From DASSUW01 sp963849695 (lineage in GTDB: Bacteria > Actinomycetota > Thermoleophilia > Solirubrobacterales > Solirubrobacteraceae): DNA of 64,000 nucleotides. A program made the position numbers and the translations under genes. The notes beneath the pieces are model-generated. The model saw only the letters and a program-made list of their open reading frames with translations, ran no database searches and had not been told where the DNA came from. The stretch's first letter is position 1. Each line of letters begins with the position of its first letter. Shown one piece after another: positions 1-9,394 of the stretch. The DNA lies in assembly GCA_963849695.1 (NCBI GenBank), contig CAWKIT010000011.1, forward strand, positions 124,001 through 188,000, written 5' to 3'.

Positions 1-19
1 GCCGCTACCGTTGACATTC

Positions 20-487
20 ATGTACGAGCTGGAACGCCCGGACTTCTGTTCAGTCGGCCGGGCGATGGACATCCTCGGCGAGCGCTGGACGATGCTGATC
101 ATGCGCGAGGCCTTCTACGGCGTGCGCCGCTTCTCCGACATGCAGCGCAACCTCGGCATCGCGCGCAACATCCTCTCCACCCGCCTGCAGACGCTGGTCC
201 GCGCCGGCATCCTCGAGCGGCGCCGCTACCAGGCGGAGCCGGAGCGCTTCGAGTACCGCCTCACGCGCGCCGGCCGCGAGCTCTACCCGGCGGTGATCGC
301 GATCATGAAGTGGGGCGACGAGCACCTCGCCGGCGATCACGGGCCGCCCGTCGTGCTGCGCCATTCGTGCGGCGGGGAGGCCGACCCCGTGCTCGTCTGC
401 GGACACTGCCGCGAGCCGCTGCATCCGCATGACGTGACGCCGGAGCCGGGCCCGGGCGCCAAGCTGCCCGCGGCGGCACCGGCCTGA
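20..487 (+). CDS. HxlR-family transcriptional regulator
   Basis: A 155-residue winged-helix DNA-binding protein. The N-terminus has the HxlR signature: a conserved Cys near residue 10, then GERWTMLIMREAFYG, RRFSDMQRNLGIARNILSTRL and a basic wing around ERRRYQ. The C-terminal tail holds CGG-x7-CGHC, a zinc-ribbon-like Cys set seen in the longer HxlR proteins. ATG at 20 is preferred over an in-frame TTG at 11 because MYELERPDF is where such proteins normally begin; the window edge hides any ribosome binding site. It ends 16 bp before fumC on the same strand, so the two may be co-transcribed. The effector is unknown; HxlR proteins often respond to electrophiles or redox change through the N-terminal Cys. 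Confidence 0.9.
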   Translation: MYELERPDFCSVGRAMDILGERWTMLIMREAFYGVRRFSDMQRNLGIARNILSTRLQTLVRAGILERRRYQAEPERFEYRLTRAGRELYPAVIAIMKWGDEHLAGDHGPPVVLRHSCGGEADPVLVCGHCREPLHPHDVTPEPGPGAKLPAAAPA

Positions 488-503
488 GACGAAAGAGGTT
501 CCG

Positions 504-1832
504 ATGAGCGTTGAGACGACTGAGGAGTTGTGGGGCGGGGAGACCCGTAAGGCGGTCGCCAACTTCCCCGTCTCGGGGGAGCGGATCCCGGTGACCGTCG
601 TGCGCTGGCTGGGGCGGATCAAGGGCGCGGCGGCGCGCGCGAACGCCGATCTCGGGCTCCTCGACGCCAGTCTCGCGCAGCGGATCGCCGCGGCGGCGGA
701 CGAGATCGCGCAGGGCCGCCACGACGACCAGTTCCCGATCGACGTCTTCCAGACCGGCTCCGGCACGTCGTCGAACATGAACGCCAACGAGGTGATCGCG
801 ACGCTGGCGAGCGACGAGGCGCACGCGAACGACCACGTGAACATGGGCCAGTCGTCGAACGACGTGTTCCCGAGTGCCGTGCACCTGGCCGCGCTCGACG
901 AGGCGACCAACCGGCTGCTCCCAGCGCTCGAGCGGCTCGAGCAGGCGTTCGCGGCCAAGGCCGAGGCGTTCAAGGACATCGTCAAGGCCGGCCGCACGCA
1001 TCTGATGGACGCGGTGCCGGTCACGCTCGGCCAGGAGTTCGCCGGCTATGCCGCGCAGGTCCGGCTCGGCCGCGAGCGCGTCCAGGCCGCGCTCCCGCAC
1101 GTCGCCCAGATCCCGCTCGGCGGGACCGCCACCGGCACCGGCCTCAACACCCACCGCGACTTCGCCGCCAAGGTGCGCGAGCGGCTGACCGCCGACACCG
1201 GCCTCGAGATCCGCCCGCCCGAGGACCCGTTCGAGGCCCAGGGCAACCGCGACGCGCTGGTGGAGCTGTCCGGCGCGCTGAAGGTGATCGCGGTGTCGCT
1301 GACCAAGATCGCGAACGACCTCGCGCTGATGGGCTCGGGCCCGCGCGCCGGCATCGGCGAGATCTTCCTGCCGGAGCTGCAGAAGGGCTCCTCGATCATG
1401 CCCGGCAAGGTCAACCCGGTGCTCCCGGAGGTCGTGCTCCAGGTCAGCGCGCAGGTGATCGGCAACGACACGGCGATCACGGTCGCCGGCCTGCAGGGCC
1501 ACTTCGAGCTCAACGTGCGGATCCCGCTGATGGCGCGCAACCTGCTGCAGTCGATCCACCTGCTGACGACCGCCGGCGAGCTGTTCGCGGAGAAGTGCGT
1601 CGAGGGGATCGAGCCGAACCTGGCCGGCTGCGAGGCCTCGGCCGAGAACACGCTCGCCGTCGCCACGGCGCTCAACCCGTACATCGGCTACGACCGCGCC
1701 ACCGAGATCGTCAAGGACGCCGTCGCCAGCGGGCGGACGCTGCGCGAGGTCGCACGCGAGCACGGCGTCGACGAGGCGACGCTCGACGAGGCGCTCGATC
1801 TGCGGAAGATCGCCGCCGGGTCGTCCGCATAG
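504..1832 (+). CDS. fumC: Fumarate hydratase, class II
   Basis: Catalyses reversible hydration of fumarate to L-malate in the cytosolic TCA cycle. At 442 residues it has normal class II length. The superfamily signature GSSIMPGKVNP sits near residue 295; TGSGTSSNMNANEV (about 86-99) and GQSSNDVFPSA (about 115-125) form active-site loops, and the catalytic His is in GRTHLMDAVP. The pattern fits fumarase better than aspartase or argininosuccinate lyase. The ATG follows GAAAGAGG at a good distance. It lies just upstream of a candidate 2-oxoglutarate decarboxylase/SSADH pair on the other strand, so two parts of the TCA cycle are physically close. Confidence 0.95.
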   Translation: MSVETTEELWGGETRKAVANFPVSGERIPVTVVRWLGRIKGAAARANADLGLLDASLAQRIAAAADEIAQGRHDDQFPIDVFQTGSGTSSNMNANEVIATLASDEAHANDHVNMGQSSNDVFPSAVHLAALDEATNRLLPALERLEQAFAAKAEAFKDIVKAGRTHLMDAVPVTLGQEFAGYAAQVRLGRERVQAALPHVAQIPLGGTATGTGLNTHRDFAAKVRERLTADTGLEIRPPEDPFEAQGNRDALVELSGALKVIAVSLTKIANDLALMGSGPRAGIGEIFLPELQKGSSIMPGKVNPVLPEVVLQVSAQVIGNDTAITVAGLQGHFELNVRIPLMARNLLQSIHLLTTAGELFAEKCVEGIEPNLAGCEASAENTLAVATALNPYIGYDRATEIVKDAVASGRTLREVAREHGVDEATLDEALDLRKIAAGSSA

Positions 1833-1837
1833 GCTCG

Positions 1838-2791
1838 CTGCTGCATCGCCGGCCGGCGGCGGCCGCCGTCGCCGGCGCGCTCACGATCGCCTTCTCGGCG
1901 ATCCTCGTCGCGCTGGCCGAGGTCGAGCCCGCCACGGCGGCGGTGTTCCGCTGCCTCTACGCGCTCCCCGTGCTCGGCGTGCTCGCCTGGCTGGAGGACC
2001 GCCGGTACGGCCGCCGCCCGCCGCGTGACCGCCGGCTCGCCATCCCCGCCGGCATCTTCCTCGCCGCCGACCTCGTGCTCTGGCACTACGCGATCGGGGA
2101 CGTCGGCGCCGGGCTGGCCACGGTGCTCGGCAACCTCCAGGTCGTCGTCGTCCCGTTCGTGGCGTGGGCGCTCCTCGGCGAGCGCATCCAGTCGCGGCTG
2201 CTGTTCGCGCTGCCGCTCGTGTGCAGCGGCATCGTGCTGATCTCGGGCGTGCTCGAGACCGGCGCCTACGGCGACAACCCGCTGCGCGGCGTGGTCTTCG
2301 GCATCCTCACGGGGCTGACCTACGCCGCCTTCATCCTCGTGCTGCGGCAGGGAAGCGGCGACCTGCGCCGCCCGGCCGGGCCGCTGTTCGACACCACGGT
2401 CGTCGCGGCCGTGGCGGCGGCGATGGCGGGGCTCGCGATCGGCGAGGTGAGCCTCGTCCCGAGCTGGCCCGGCCACGGCTGGCTGGTCCTGCTCGCGCTC
2501 ACCTCGCAGGTCGTCGGCTGGCTGCTGATCACCGTCTCGCTGCCGCGACTGCCCGCCGCGCTCACGTCGGTCACGCTCACCATCCAGCCCGTCGCCTCGG
2601 TCGCGCTCGGCGTGATCCTGCTCGGCGAGGAGCCGAGCGCGCTGCAGCTCGCCGGCGTCGCCTTCATCCTCGCCGGTCTCGTCTCGGTCGCGCTGCGCCG
2701 CCCTCAGCCGAGGGCCGCGCGCACCTCGGCGTGGACGGCGTCCGGATCGCCGGTCCCGTCGACGCGCCGCAGCAGCCCCCGCTCCCCGTAG
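1838..2791 (+). CDS. EamA/DMT-family transporter
   Basis: Integral membrane protein of the drug/metabolite transporter superfamily with about ten hydrophobic segments in two EamA repeats; the second repeat ends with the conserved LTSVTLTIQPVASVALGVIL and LGEEPSALQLAGVAFILAG pattern. The substrate cannot be read from sequence. The frame opens well upstream inside fumC, but homology starts just after the fumC stop and no ATG, GTG or TTG occurs there in frame: the choices are CTG at 1838/1841 or ATA at 1829, otherwise a GTG at 1595 buried in fumC. I place the start at the CTG. The 3' end overlaps adk tail-to-tail by 88 bp. Confidence 0.75.
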   Translation: MLHRRPAAAAVAGALTIAFSAILVALAEVEPATAAVFRCLYALPVLGVLAWLEDRRYGRRPPRDRRLAIPAGIFLAADLVLWHYAIGDVGAGLATVLGNLQVVVVPFVAWALLGERIQSRLLFALPLVCSGIVLISGVLETGAYGDNPLRGVVFGILTGLTYAAFILVLRQGSGDLRRPAGPLFDTTVVAAVAAAMAGLAIGEVSLVPSWPGHGWLVLLALTSQVVGWLLITVSLPRLPAALTSVTLTIQPVASVALGVILLGEEPSALQLAGVAFILAGLVSVALRRPQPRAARTSAWTASGSPVPSTRRSSPRSP

Positions 2792-3261
2792 TAGCCGATC
2801 AGCGGCACGGTCTCGCCGTGGTAGACGCGCAAGCGCTCGCGGACGGTCTCCGGCCGGTCGTCCTCGCGGCCCTGATGGCGGCCCATGATCCGCTCGGCCA
2901 CGATGCCGTCGGGCACGTCGATCAGCACGGCGGCGGTCAGCTCGCGCCCGTGCCGCTCCAAGCTGCGGGCCAGCGCGTCGGCCTGCGCCACGGTGCGTGG
3001 GAAGCCGTCCAGCAGGACCGGCTGGTCGTCCAGACGATCGAGCGCTTCGCGCACCGCCTCGAGGATCAGGTCATCCGGGACGAGGTCGCCCCGGAGCATG
3101 TACTCGGAGGCGCGGCGGCCGAGGTCGGTGCCCGCCCGCCGGGCCTCGCGCAGCAGGTCGCCGGTGGCCAGGTGCTCGTAGCCGGCCTCGTCGTGCAGCC
3201 TCGCCGCCTGCGTGCCCTTGCCGCTCCCCGGCGGCCCCAGCAGCACGATCGTCGGTTGCAT
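2704..3261 (-). CDS. adk: Adenylate kinase (short-lid form)
   Basis: Transfers phosphate between ATP and AMP to balance adenine nucleotides. The P-loop GPPGSGKGT is at residues 9-17, followed by TGDLLREA and the AMP-binding LLDGFPRTVAQADAL. Length is 185 residues: the LID region (MGRHQGREDDRPETVRERL) is short and lacks the four-Cys zinc insert of long bacterial forms. It is isolated rather than next to secY, where many actinobacteria carry adk, so this may be a second adenylate kinase; that cannot be decided from this window. It shares its 3' end with the converging transporter gene. Confidence 0.93.
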   Translation of the reverse strand: MQPTIVLLGPPGSGKGTQAARLHDEAGYEHLATGDLLREARRAGTDLGRRASEYMLRGDLVPDDLILEAVREALDRLDDQPVLLDGFPRTVAQADALARSLERHGRELTAAVLIDVPDGIVAERIMGRHQGREDDRPETVRERLRVYHGETVPLIGYYGERGLLRRVDGTGDPDAVHAEVRAALG

Positions 3262-3279
3262 GGACCCGTGAGCAGCGCC

Positions 3280-4218
3280 CTATCGCGCGCGGGCGCAGAA
3301 GGCGTCCCGGCGCGCGGAGGTGGTGAGCGGAGGCAGGTAGCGGGTGAGGGTGAGCATTGTGGTCGCCTCGGCGACCGCGGTCTGCTCGATGGTGGCCGCA
3401 ACCAGCTTGCGAGCCGCCGGACCGGGAGCGGTGGCCAGCAGCTCGGCGTTGCGCCATGCCGTCTCACGCCACGCCGGGAGCGCCTGGAACTCCAGGAAGT
3501 CGCCGAGCGAGCCGATCCCGGGGATCACCCGGGCTGAAGGGTCATAGCGGGCCTCGATCTCATCCAGCAACGGGGAGATCACCTTGTTGAGGATCCGGTT
3601 GACGCGATCGTGGTCGGCCTTCCGCGATGATCCGTCGTCGGCCACGAGGCCGATCGCGTACAGGGTGAACGGCAGATCACGGTTCACGTGGGCGCTCAAG
3701 CCGAGCAACAGGTTGCCGGCCGCGGAGGCGTTCCGGCGATCCGCGGCCCGGAAGGCCATCGCCCAGGCGGGCGGCGCGCTGCCGGTCCTCCGCCACGAGT
3801 TCCACGCGTCGAAGTAGAAGTCGGCGAAGACGGCGTCGTAGTGGTTCAGCCACGGAACGTCGGAGAAGAACGCCGGGTCGGCTCGCTGCATCGCTGCGAC
3901 CTTCTGGGTCGTGCGCGCGTAGGCCAGCGAGAAGACGGCGTTGTGGTCGCAGCCCAGCTCGGCGACCTGCCGCTCGAGCCGCCTGGCCACCCGGTCGACG
4001 CACTCGATGCGTCCCGCGACGCAGATATCGGAGCTGTCGGTGTTCACGCCCATGTAGGCCGGTGGCAGCAGCTCCGACCAGCCGACGAACCACGGATTGG
4101 TCGATAGATCGACGGTCGGCAGTCCCTGCGCGCGCCCGCCGGCCGGCGCTCCCAGCCCGATGATCACCGCGAGCAGGCAGCAGACGCCCAGCCGCCGTAT
4201 TCCCGTTGCCGCTCTCAT
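3280..4218 (-). CDS. Secreted DUF5995 family protein
   Basis: 312 residues with a clear signal peptide (basic start, hydrophobic VCCLLAVIIGLGAPAGGRA, likely cleavage before QG around residue 31). The mature part resembles DUF5995: VARRLERQVAELGCDHNAVFSLAY, then WLNHYDAVFADFYFDAWNSWR, and the AHVNRDLPFTLYAIGL stretch. These proteins are common in actinobacteria and uncharacterised; the conserved His/Asp/Asn residues suggest an all-helical enzyme-like fold but no reaction is known. It starts about 40 bp downstream of pdxH on the same strand and could be read through from it. Confidence 0.8.
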   Translation of the reverse strand: MRAATGIRRLGVCCLLAVIIGLGAPAGGRAQGLPTVDLSTNPWFVGWSELLPPAYMGVNTDSSDICVAGRIECVDRVARRLERQVAELGCDHNAVFSLAYARTTQKVAAMQRADPAFFSDVPWLNHYDAVFADFYFDAWNSWRRTGSAPPAWAMAFRAADRRNASAAGNLLLGLSAHVNRDLPFTLYAIGLVADDGSSRKADHDRVNRILNKVISPLLDEIEARYDPSARVIPGIGSLGDFLEFQALPAWRETAWRNAELLATAPGPAARKLVAATIEQTAVAEATTMLTLTRYLPPLTTSARRDAFCARAR

Positions 4219-4263
4219 CCCACGCCCACTCCCCCAAGTCGGCTGTCTGAAGCGGAAAGCAGA

Positions 4264-4836
4264 TCAGGGCGAGAGGAGCTCCGACCGCCAGCCGCCGTCG
4301 CCGGCGCGCAGGAAGTGCTCGCGGTCGTGCAGGCGGTCGGGGCGACCCTGCCAGAACTCGACCGCGTCGGGGGTGAGCCGGTAGCCGCCCCAGAAGTCGG
4401 GGCGCGGGACCGCGCCGGGGAAGCGCTGCTCGATCGCCCGCACGCGCTCGTCGAGCTCGGCGCGATCCGGCAGCACGCTGCCCTGCGCCGACGCCCAGGC
4501 GCCGATCTGGGCGCCGCGCGGACGCGTCGCGAAGTAGGCGTCCGACTCCTCGTGCCTCAGGCGCTCGACCGCCCCCTCGAGCCGGACCGCGCGGTACAGC
4601 GGCTGCCAGTACAGCGTCGCCGCCGCGCGCGGGTTGGCGTCCAGCTCGCGGCCCTTGCGCGACCCGTAGTTGGTGAAGAAGCTGATGCTGTCGTCGTCGA
4701 TCCCCTTGAGCAGCACGATGCGGACCGACGGGCGGCCGTCCGGCGTCGCGGTCGCGAGCGCCATCCGCTCGGCCTCGATCAGCCCGGAGGCCGCCGCCTC
4801 CTCGAACCACTCACGAACTCGCTGTAGCGGGTTCAC
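4264..4836 (-). CDS. pdxH: Pyridoxamine 5'-phosphate oxidase
   Basis: FMN enzyme that oxidises pyridoxamine or pyridoxine 5'-phosphate to pyridoxal 5'-phosphate. The 190 residues show the whole family pattern: RMALATATPDGRPSVRIVLLKG, FFTNYGSRKGRELDANPRAA, YWQPLYRAVRLEG, ESDAYFATRPRGAQIGAWAS and the C-terminal FWQGRPDRLHDREHF. The GTG start directly abuts the TAG stop of the upstream aldehyde dehydrogenase, so translation is probably coupled. Placement after a succinate-semialdehyde dehydrogenase gene may link PLP supply to transamination of 4-aminobutyrate, but that is inference. Confidence 0.95.
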   Translation of the reverse strand: MNPLQRVREWFEEAAASGLIEAERMALATATPDGRPSVRIVLLKGIDDDSISFFTNYGSRKGRELDANPRAAATLYWQPLYRAVRLEGAVERLRHEESDAYFATRPRGAQIGAWASAQGSVLPDRAELDERVRAIEQRFPGAVPRPDFWGGYRLTPDAVEFWQGRPDRLHDREHFLRAGDGGWRSELLSP

Positions 4837-6305
4837 CTACATCGCCATCGCGACGTACTTGATCTCCAGGTACTCGTTGATGCCCTCGGGCCCGCCCTCG
4901 CGGCCGAAGCCCGAGGCCTTGACGCCGCCGAACGGCGCCGCGGCGTTCGACACCATGCCCTGGTTGAGGCCGACCATGCCGGTCTCGAGCTTCTCGACCA
5001 CGCGGAACGCGCGCTTGATGTCGCGCGTGTAGAGGTAGGCGACGAGGCCGTACTCGGTGTCGTTGGCGGCGGCGATCGCCGCCTCCTCGTCGTCGAAGCC
5101 GACGACCGGCGCGACCGGCCCGAAGATCTCCTCCTTGAGCAGCCGCGCATCTTCGGACACGCCGCCGAGCACGGTCGGCTCGAAGAAGTAGCCGGCGCCG
5201 TCGCCCTCGCGGCCGCCCACCAGCACCTCGGCGCCCTTGGCGGTCGCGTCCTGCACCAGCTCGGAGACCTTGCCGCGCTGGTCGGCGTCGATCAGCGGGC
5301 CGACCTCGACGTCCTCCTCGGTCCCGCGGCCGACCTTCATCGCCCCCAGCTTCCCGGCCAGCTTCTCGGTGAACTCGTCCGCGACCTGCCGGCGACGTGG
5401 AAGCGGTTGGCGGCCGTGCACGCCTCGCCGATGTTGCGCATCTTGGCGATCACCGCGCCCTCGACGGCGGCGTCGACGTCGGCGTCTCCGAACACGATGA
5501 ACGGCGCGTTGCCGCCGAGCTCCATCGACGTGCGCAGCAGCCCCGGCGCCGACTGCTCGACCAGCTTGCGGCCGACCTCGGTCGAGCCCGTGAAGGTCAG
5601 CTTGCGAAGCCGCGGGTCGGAGATGATCGGCTTCGAGACGTCCGAGCTCGAGCTCGAGGTGAGGACGTTGAGCACTCCGGCCGGCAGGCCGCACTCCTCG
5701 AGCATCGCGGCGAGGCTGAGCATCGACAGCGGCGTCTGCTGGGCCGGCTTGATGATCATCGTGCAGCCGGCGGCGATCGCCGGTCCGATCTTGCGCGTGC
5801 CCATCGCGGCCGGGAAGTTCCACGGGGTGATCGCGTAGCAGGGACCGACCGGCTGCTTCATCGTGATCAGCCGCCCGACGCCGTTGGGCGCCGTCGCGAA
5901 GCGGCCCTCGATCCGCACCGCCTCCTCCGAGAACCAGCGCAGGAACTCGGCGGCGTAGGCGATCTCGGCCTGCGACTCGGCCAGCGGCTTGCCCATCTCG
6001 AGCGTCATCAGCAGCGCCAGCTCGTCGGCGCGCTCGGTCATCTGCTCGAAGGTGCGCCGCAGGATCTCGCCGCGCTCGCGCGGTGGGTGCGCGGCCCACT
6101 CCTCCTGGACGGCGACGGCCGCGTCCATGGCTGCCTTCGCGTCGCCCGGCGTGGCGTCGGCGACCTCGACCAGCGTCTCGCCGGTCGACGGATCCTCGAC
6201 CCCCAGGGTCGAGTGATCCGCCGCGTCGCGCCACTCGCCGCCGATGAACAGCTGGTTCGGCGCGGCCGCGACGACCGCGCTCTCGTTGTCTGTCGCAGGA
6301 GTCAT
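4837..6305 (-). CDS. gabD: Succinate-semialdehyde dehydrogenase, frameshifted
   Basis: NAD(P)-dependent aldehyde dehydrogenase of the GabD type, about 489 residues when the break is bridged. Catalytic residues are intact: N163 in TPWNFP, E262 in MELGGNAP and C296 in GEACTAANRF. The frame breaks at about 5389-5393, just after AANRFHVA; the next frame continues with VADEFTEKLAGKLGAMKVGRG through EIFGPVAPV to the normal C-terminus, so no coding content is missing. One lost base would explain it. The ATG overlaps the stop of the upstream ThDP enzyme (ATGA) and the stop abuts pdxH. The pairing with an acetolactate-synthase-like gene suggests oxidation of succinate semialdehyde made from 2-oxoglutarate. 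Confidence 0.85.
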
Positions 6306-7950
6306 GCAGCCACCGTTTCCGTTCCTAGCTGTTCAGAGATGGACACGTCGATCGAGTAGTCGATCGGGACCACGATCAACGAGGGCACGTCGAGGGTCAG
6401 CGCGTGCCGCAGATGGCGGCCGAGGTCCTCGACCTGCTCGCAGCGCCAGGCCGGCATGCCGAAGGCGTCGGCCAGGCGCACGAAGTCGGGGTTGGTGAAG
6501 CGGGTGCCGAAGTGGCGGCCGAACTTCTTGTCCTGCTTCCAGGTGATCGAGCCGAACTCGCTGTTCTCCCAGATCACGTTCACCACCGCCGTGCCCAGCC
6601 GCACCGCGGTCTCCAGCTCCTGGACGTTCATCAGGAAGCCGCCGTCGCCGTTGACGGTGACCACGTGGCAGTCGGGGCGGACGAGCTTGGCGGCGATCGC
6701 GGTCGGCAGCGCGATGCCCATGCCCGCCAGCCCGTTGGCGATGAACACCGTGTCGGGCTCGTGGGCGGGGAACATGCGCGCGATCCACAGCTTGTGCAGG
6801 CCGACGTCGGAGATCAGCATGTCGCGCCGGCCGAGCGCCCGGCGGATCTCCCACAGCGCCCGCGGCGGCTGCATCGGGAACGCGTCGTCGTCCTTGGCGG
6901 CCTCGAAGCGCCCGAGCACGATCTCGTTCAGGCGCGAGTCCTCGGTCGCCCACGTGGTGCCGGCCAGCTCCTCCGCCAGCCGGGTGAGGATGTGCGACAG
7001 GTCGCCGATGAGGTCGACCTCGGTCATGAAGTGCTCGTCGACCTCGGGCGCCACGGTGTCGATGCAGACGATCCGCTTGTCCTTGTCCGGGGTTCCAGTT
7101 GGCGGGCGCGTGCTCGACGAGGTCGTAGCCGGCCGTGATCACCACGTCGGCGTCCTCGAAGCCCGCGAGCGCGTAGTCGCGCGACTGCAGGCCGACGGTG
7201 CCGAGCGCGCGCGGGTCCTCGTAGTCGAGCATCCCCTTGCCCATGAACGTCTCCGCGACGCCGATGCCGGTCGTGTAGGCGAACGCACGCAGGGCGGCGG
7301 CCGCGCCGGTGCGGGCGACGCCGTTGCCGGCGAGCACGATCGGGCGCTCGGCGCCGCGGATCACAGCCCAGCGCCGTCTGCAGCTCCTCGGGGCTCGGCT
7401 CGGGGCGGCGGCGGGCACTGCGCACCGGCAGCGGCGCGGCGTCGACCTGCGCCGCCATGACGTCCTCCGGCAGCTCGATGTGGGTCGGTCCCGGCTTCTG
7501 CGCCTGCGCGACCTTGAACGCCTTGCGCACGACCTCCGGGATCACGCGCGCCGAGTTCAGCCGCGCGTTGAACTTCGTGACGGGCCGCAGCATGTCGACC
7601 ACGTCGATGTACTGGTGCGACTCCTTGTGCATCCGCTCGAGGTCGGCCTGGCCGGTCAGCGCGACCATCGGCGAGCGGTCGAGGAAGGCGTCGGCGATGC
7701 CGGTCACGAGGTTCGTCGCGCCCGGTCCGAGCGTGCCGAGGCAGACGCCGGCCGAGCGGGTCAGCCGGCCGTACATGTCGGCCATGTAGGCGCCGCCCTG
7801 CTCGTGTCGCACGGGCACGAACTCGATCGACGACGCGTCCAGCGACTCGTTGAGGTCGAGGGTCTCCTCGCCCGGGATGCCGAACACGTACCGGACGCCC
7901 TCGGCCTCTAGGCATTCCACGAACAGATCCGACGCCTTGCGCTCGCCCAC
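6302..7950 (-). CDS. ThDP enzyme: acetolactate synthase-like, candidate 2-oxoglutarate decarboxylase, two frameshifts
   Basis: A thiamine-diphosphate enzyme of about 549 residues. The N-terminal PYR domain has the catalytic Glu in VRHEQGGAYMADMYGR and the stretch TLGPGATNLVTGIADA; the C-terminal PP domain has the Mg-ThDP motif VNGDGGFLMN followed by NVIWEN. The frame breaks twice, at CCC 7367-7369 (removing one base restores ELQTALAVIRGAERP) and at GGGG 7089-7092 (removing one restores NWNPDKDKRIVCIDTV). The GTG start at 7950 follows GGAGGG closely. No small regulatory subunit gene is adjacent, which argues against a biosynthetic IlvB. Translational coupling to an SSADH gene is the arrangement of cyanobacterial 2-oxoglutarate decarboxylase. 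Plain acetolactate synthase remains possible. Confidence 0.8.
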
Positions 7951-8008
7951 GTCCCTCCAGTCTGCCGCAACTTCACCCGGTGCTTCGTGTCGGGCTACCC
8001 TGAACGCC

Positions 8009-9373
8009 TTGCTGCGCCTCGTCTGTATGACACTGGCGGCCTGTGCGCTGCTCTCCTCGCCCGCCTTCGGCGCGAAGGCGCGCTTCACGATCCGCGGCGC
8101 CGGCTTCGGGCACGGCGTCGGCATGAGCCAGTACGGCGCGCTCGGCTTCGCCCAGCAGGGCAGGACGTACGACCAGATCCTGCGCCACTACTACACCGGC
8201 ACCGACCTGGGGACGACCGACCCGGGGGCGACCGTGCGGGTGCTGCTGCAGTCGACCGGCACCGCGAGCTTCAGCGGCGCCTCGCAGGCCGGCTCGCGCC
8301 GCGTCAACCCCGGCCGGACCTACCAGGTGCGCCGCCGCGGCTCCGCGCAGGTCGACCTGCTGTCGGCGTCGGGGCGGCGGATCGCGAGCTTCACCGCGCC
8401 GCTGCAGGTGTCGGGCCCCGACGGCGTCGTTCAGCTGGGCGGGAGCGGCGCCTACCGCGGCCTGCTCGAGTTCCGCCCCGACCCGTTCGGCGGGGTCAAC
8501 GCGATCAACGCGGTGTCCCTGGAGGACTACGTCGCGGGCGTGGTCTCGCGCGAGTCGCCGTCCTCGTGGCCGGCCGAGGCGCTGAAGGCGCAGGCCGTGG
8601 CCGCCCGCACCTACGCGATCACCACCTCGAAGGCCGGCAACGGCTGGGATCAGTACGCCGACACCCGCTCGCAGGTCTACGGCGGCGTCGCCGCGGAAAC
8701 GGCCTCGACCAACGCGGCGGTGGCCGCCACGCACGGGCAGGTCGTCACATACGACGGCGAGCCGGTCGTCACGTTCTTCTTCTCGACCTCCGGCGGGCGG
8801 ACCGAGAACGTCGAGAACACCAACGTCGGCGCCGGCCCGCAGCCGCACCTGAAGTCGGTCGTCGATCCCTACGACAGCGTGTCGCCGAAGCACCGCTGGA
8901 CGCCGATCAAGCTGACGCTCGCGCAGGCCGGCGCCAAGCTCGCCGGACTCGTCAAGGGCCGCTTCAAGGGCATCCAGGTCCTCAAGCGCGGCCGCTCGCC
9001 GCGGATCGTGGCCGCCGACGTCGTCGGCTCGGCCGGCCGCACCCGGGTGGACGGCGCGACGCTGCGCGCCCGCCTCGGCCTGCTCGACACCTGGGCCTAC
9101 TTCACGACGATCGCGACCCGCAAGGCGCCGCCGCCGGCCCCGGGGGGAACGGGCGCCGCCGGCCCACGGCCGCGCGCCGTCGTGGCGGGCTCGGTGGTCC
9201 CGGCGCGCGTCGGCGCCGAGGTCCAGGTCCAGGTCCGCGAGGGCGCGCGCTGGGAGACCGTCGCGTCCACGGTCGTGCGGAGCGGCGGGCGCTACCACGC
9301 GGCGGTCGCCCGCAACGGCACCTACCGCGCCGTCTTCTCGGGCGACGCGGGGCCGCCGATCCGCGTGCGGTAG
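8009..9373 (+). CDS. SpoIID/LytB-domain cell-wall protein
   Basis: 454 residues with a signal peptide (MLRLVCMTLAACALLSSPAFG). The mature start has the hallmark RGAGFGHGVGMSQYGALGFAQ with YDQILRHYYTGTDLG, and the middle carries the SpoIID core: NAVSLEDYVAGVVSRESPSSWP, ALKAQAVAARTYAI and FFSTSGGRTENVEN. SpoIID is a lytic transglycosylase acting on stem-less glycan; LytB-type relatives stimulate amidases. The catalytic-type Glu is present in SRESPSSWP. The C-terminal 110 residues look like an extracellular beta domain. TTG at 8009 is chosen over ATG at 8027 because it keeps the basic n-region of the signal peptide. The gene is not near sporulation genes, so a role in wall remodelling is more likely. 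Confidence 0.85.
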   Translation: MLRLVCMTLAACALLSSPAFGAKARFTIRGAGFGHGVGMSQYGALGFAQQGRTYDQILRHYYTGTDLGTTDPGATVRVLLQSTGTASFSGASQAGSRRVNPGRTYQVRRRGSAQVDLLSASGRRIASFTAPLQVSGPDGVVQLGGSGAYRGLLEFRPDPFGGVNAINAVSLEDYVAGVVSRESPSSWPAEALKAQAVAARTYAITTSKAGNGWDQYADTRSQVYGGVAAETASTNAAVAATHGQVVTYDGEPVVTFFFSTSGGRTENVENTNVGAGPQPHLKSVVDPYDSVSPKHRWTPIKLTLAQAGAKLAGLVKGRFKGIQVLKRGRSPRIVAADVVGSAGRTRVDGATLRARLGLLDTWAYFTTIATRKAPPPAPGGTGAAGPRPRAVVAGSVVPARVGAEVQVQVREGARWETVASTVVRSGGRYHAAVARNGTYRAVFSGDAGPPIRVR

Positions 9374-9394
9374 GAACCGCATACTGTTTCCAGC

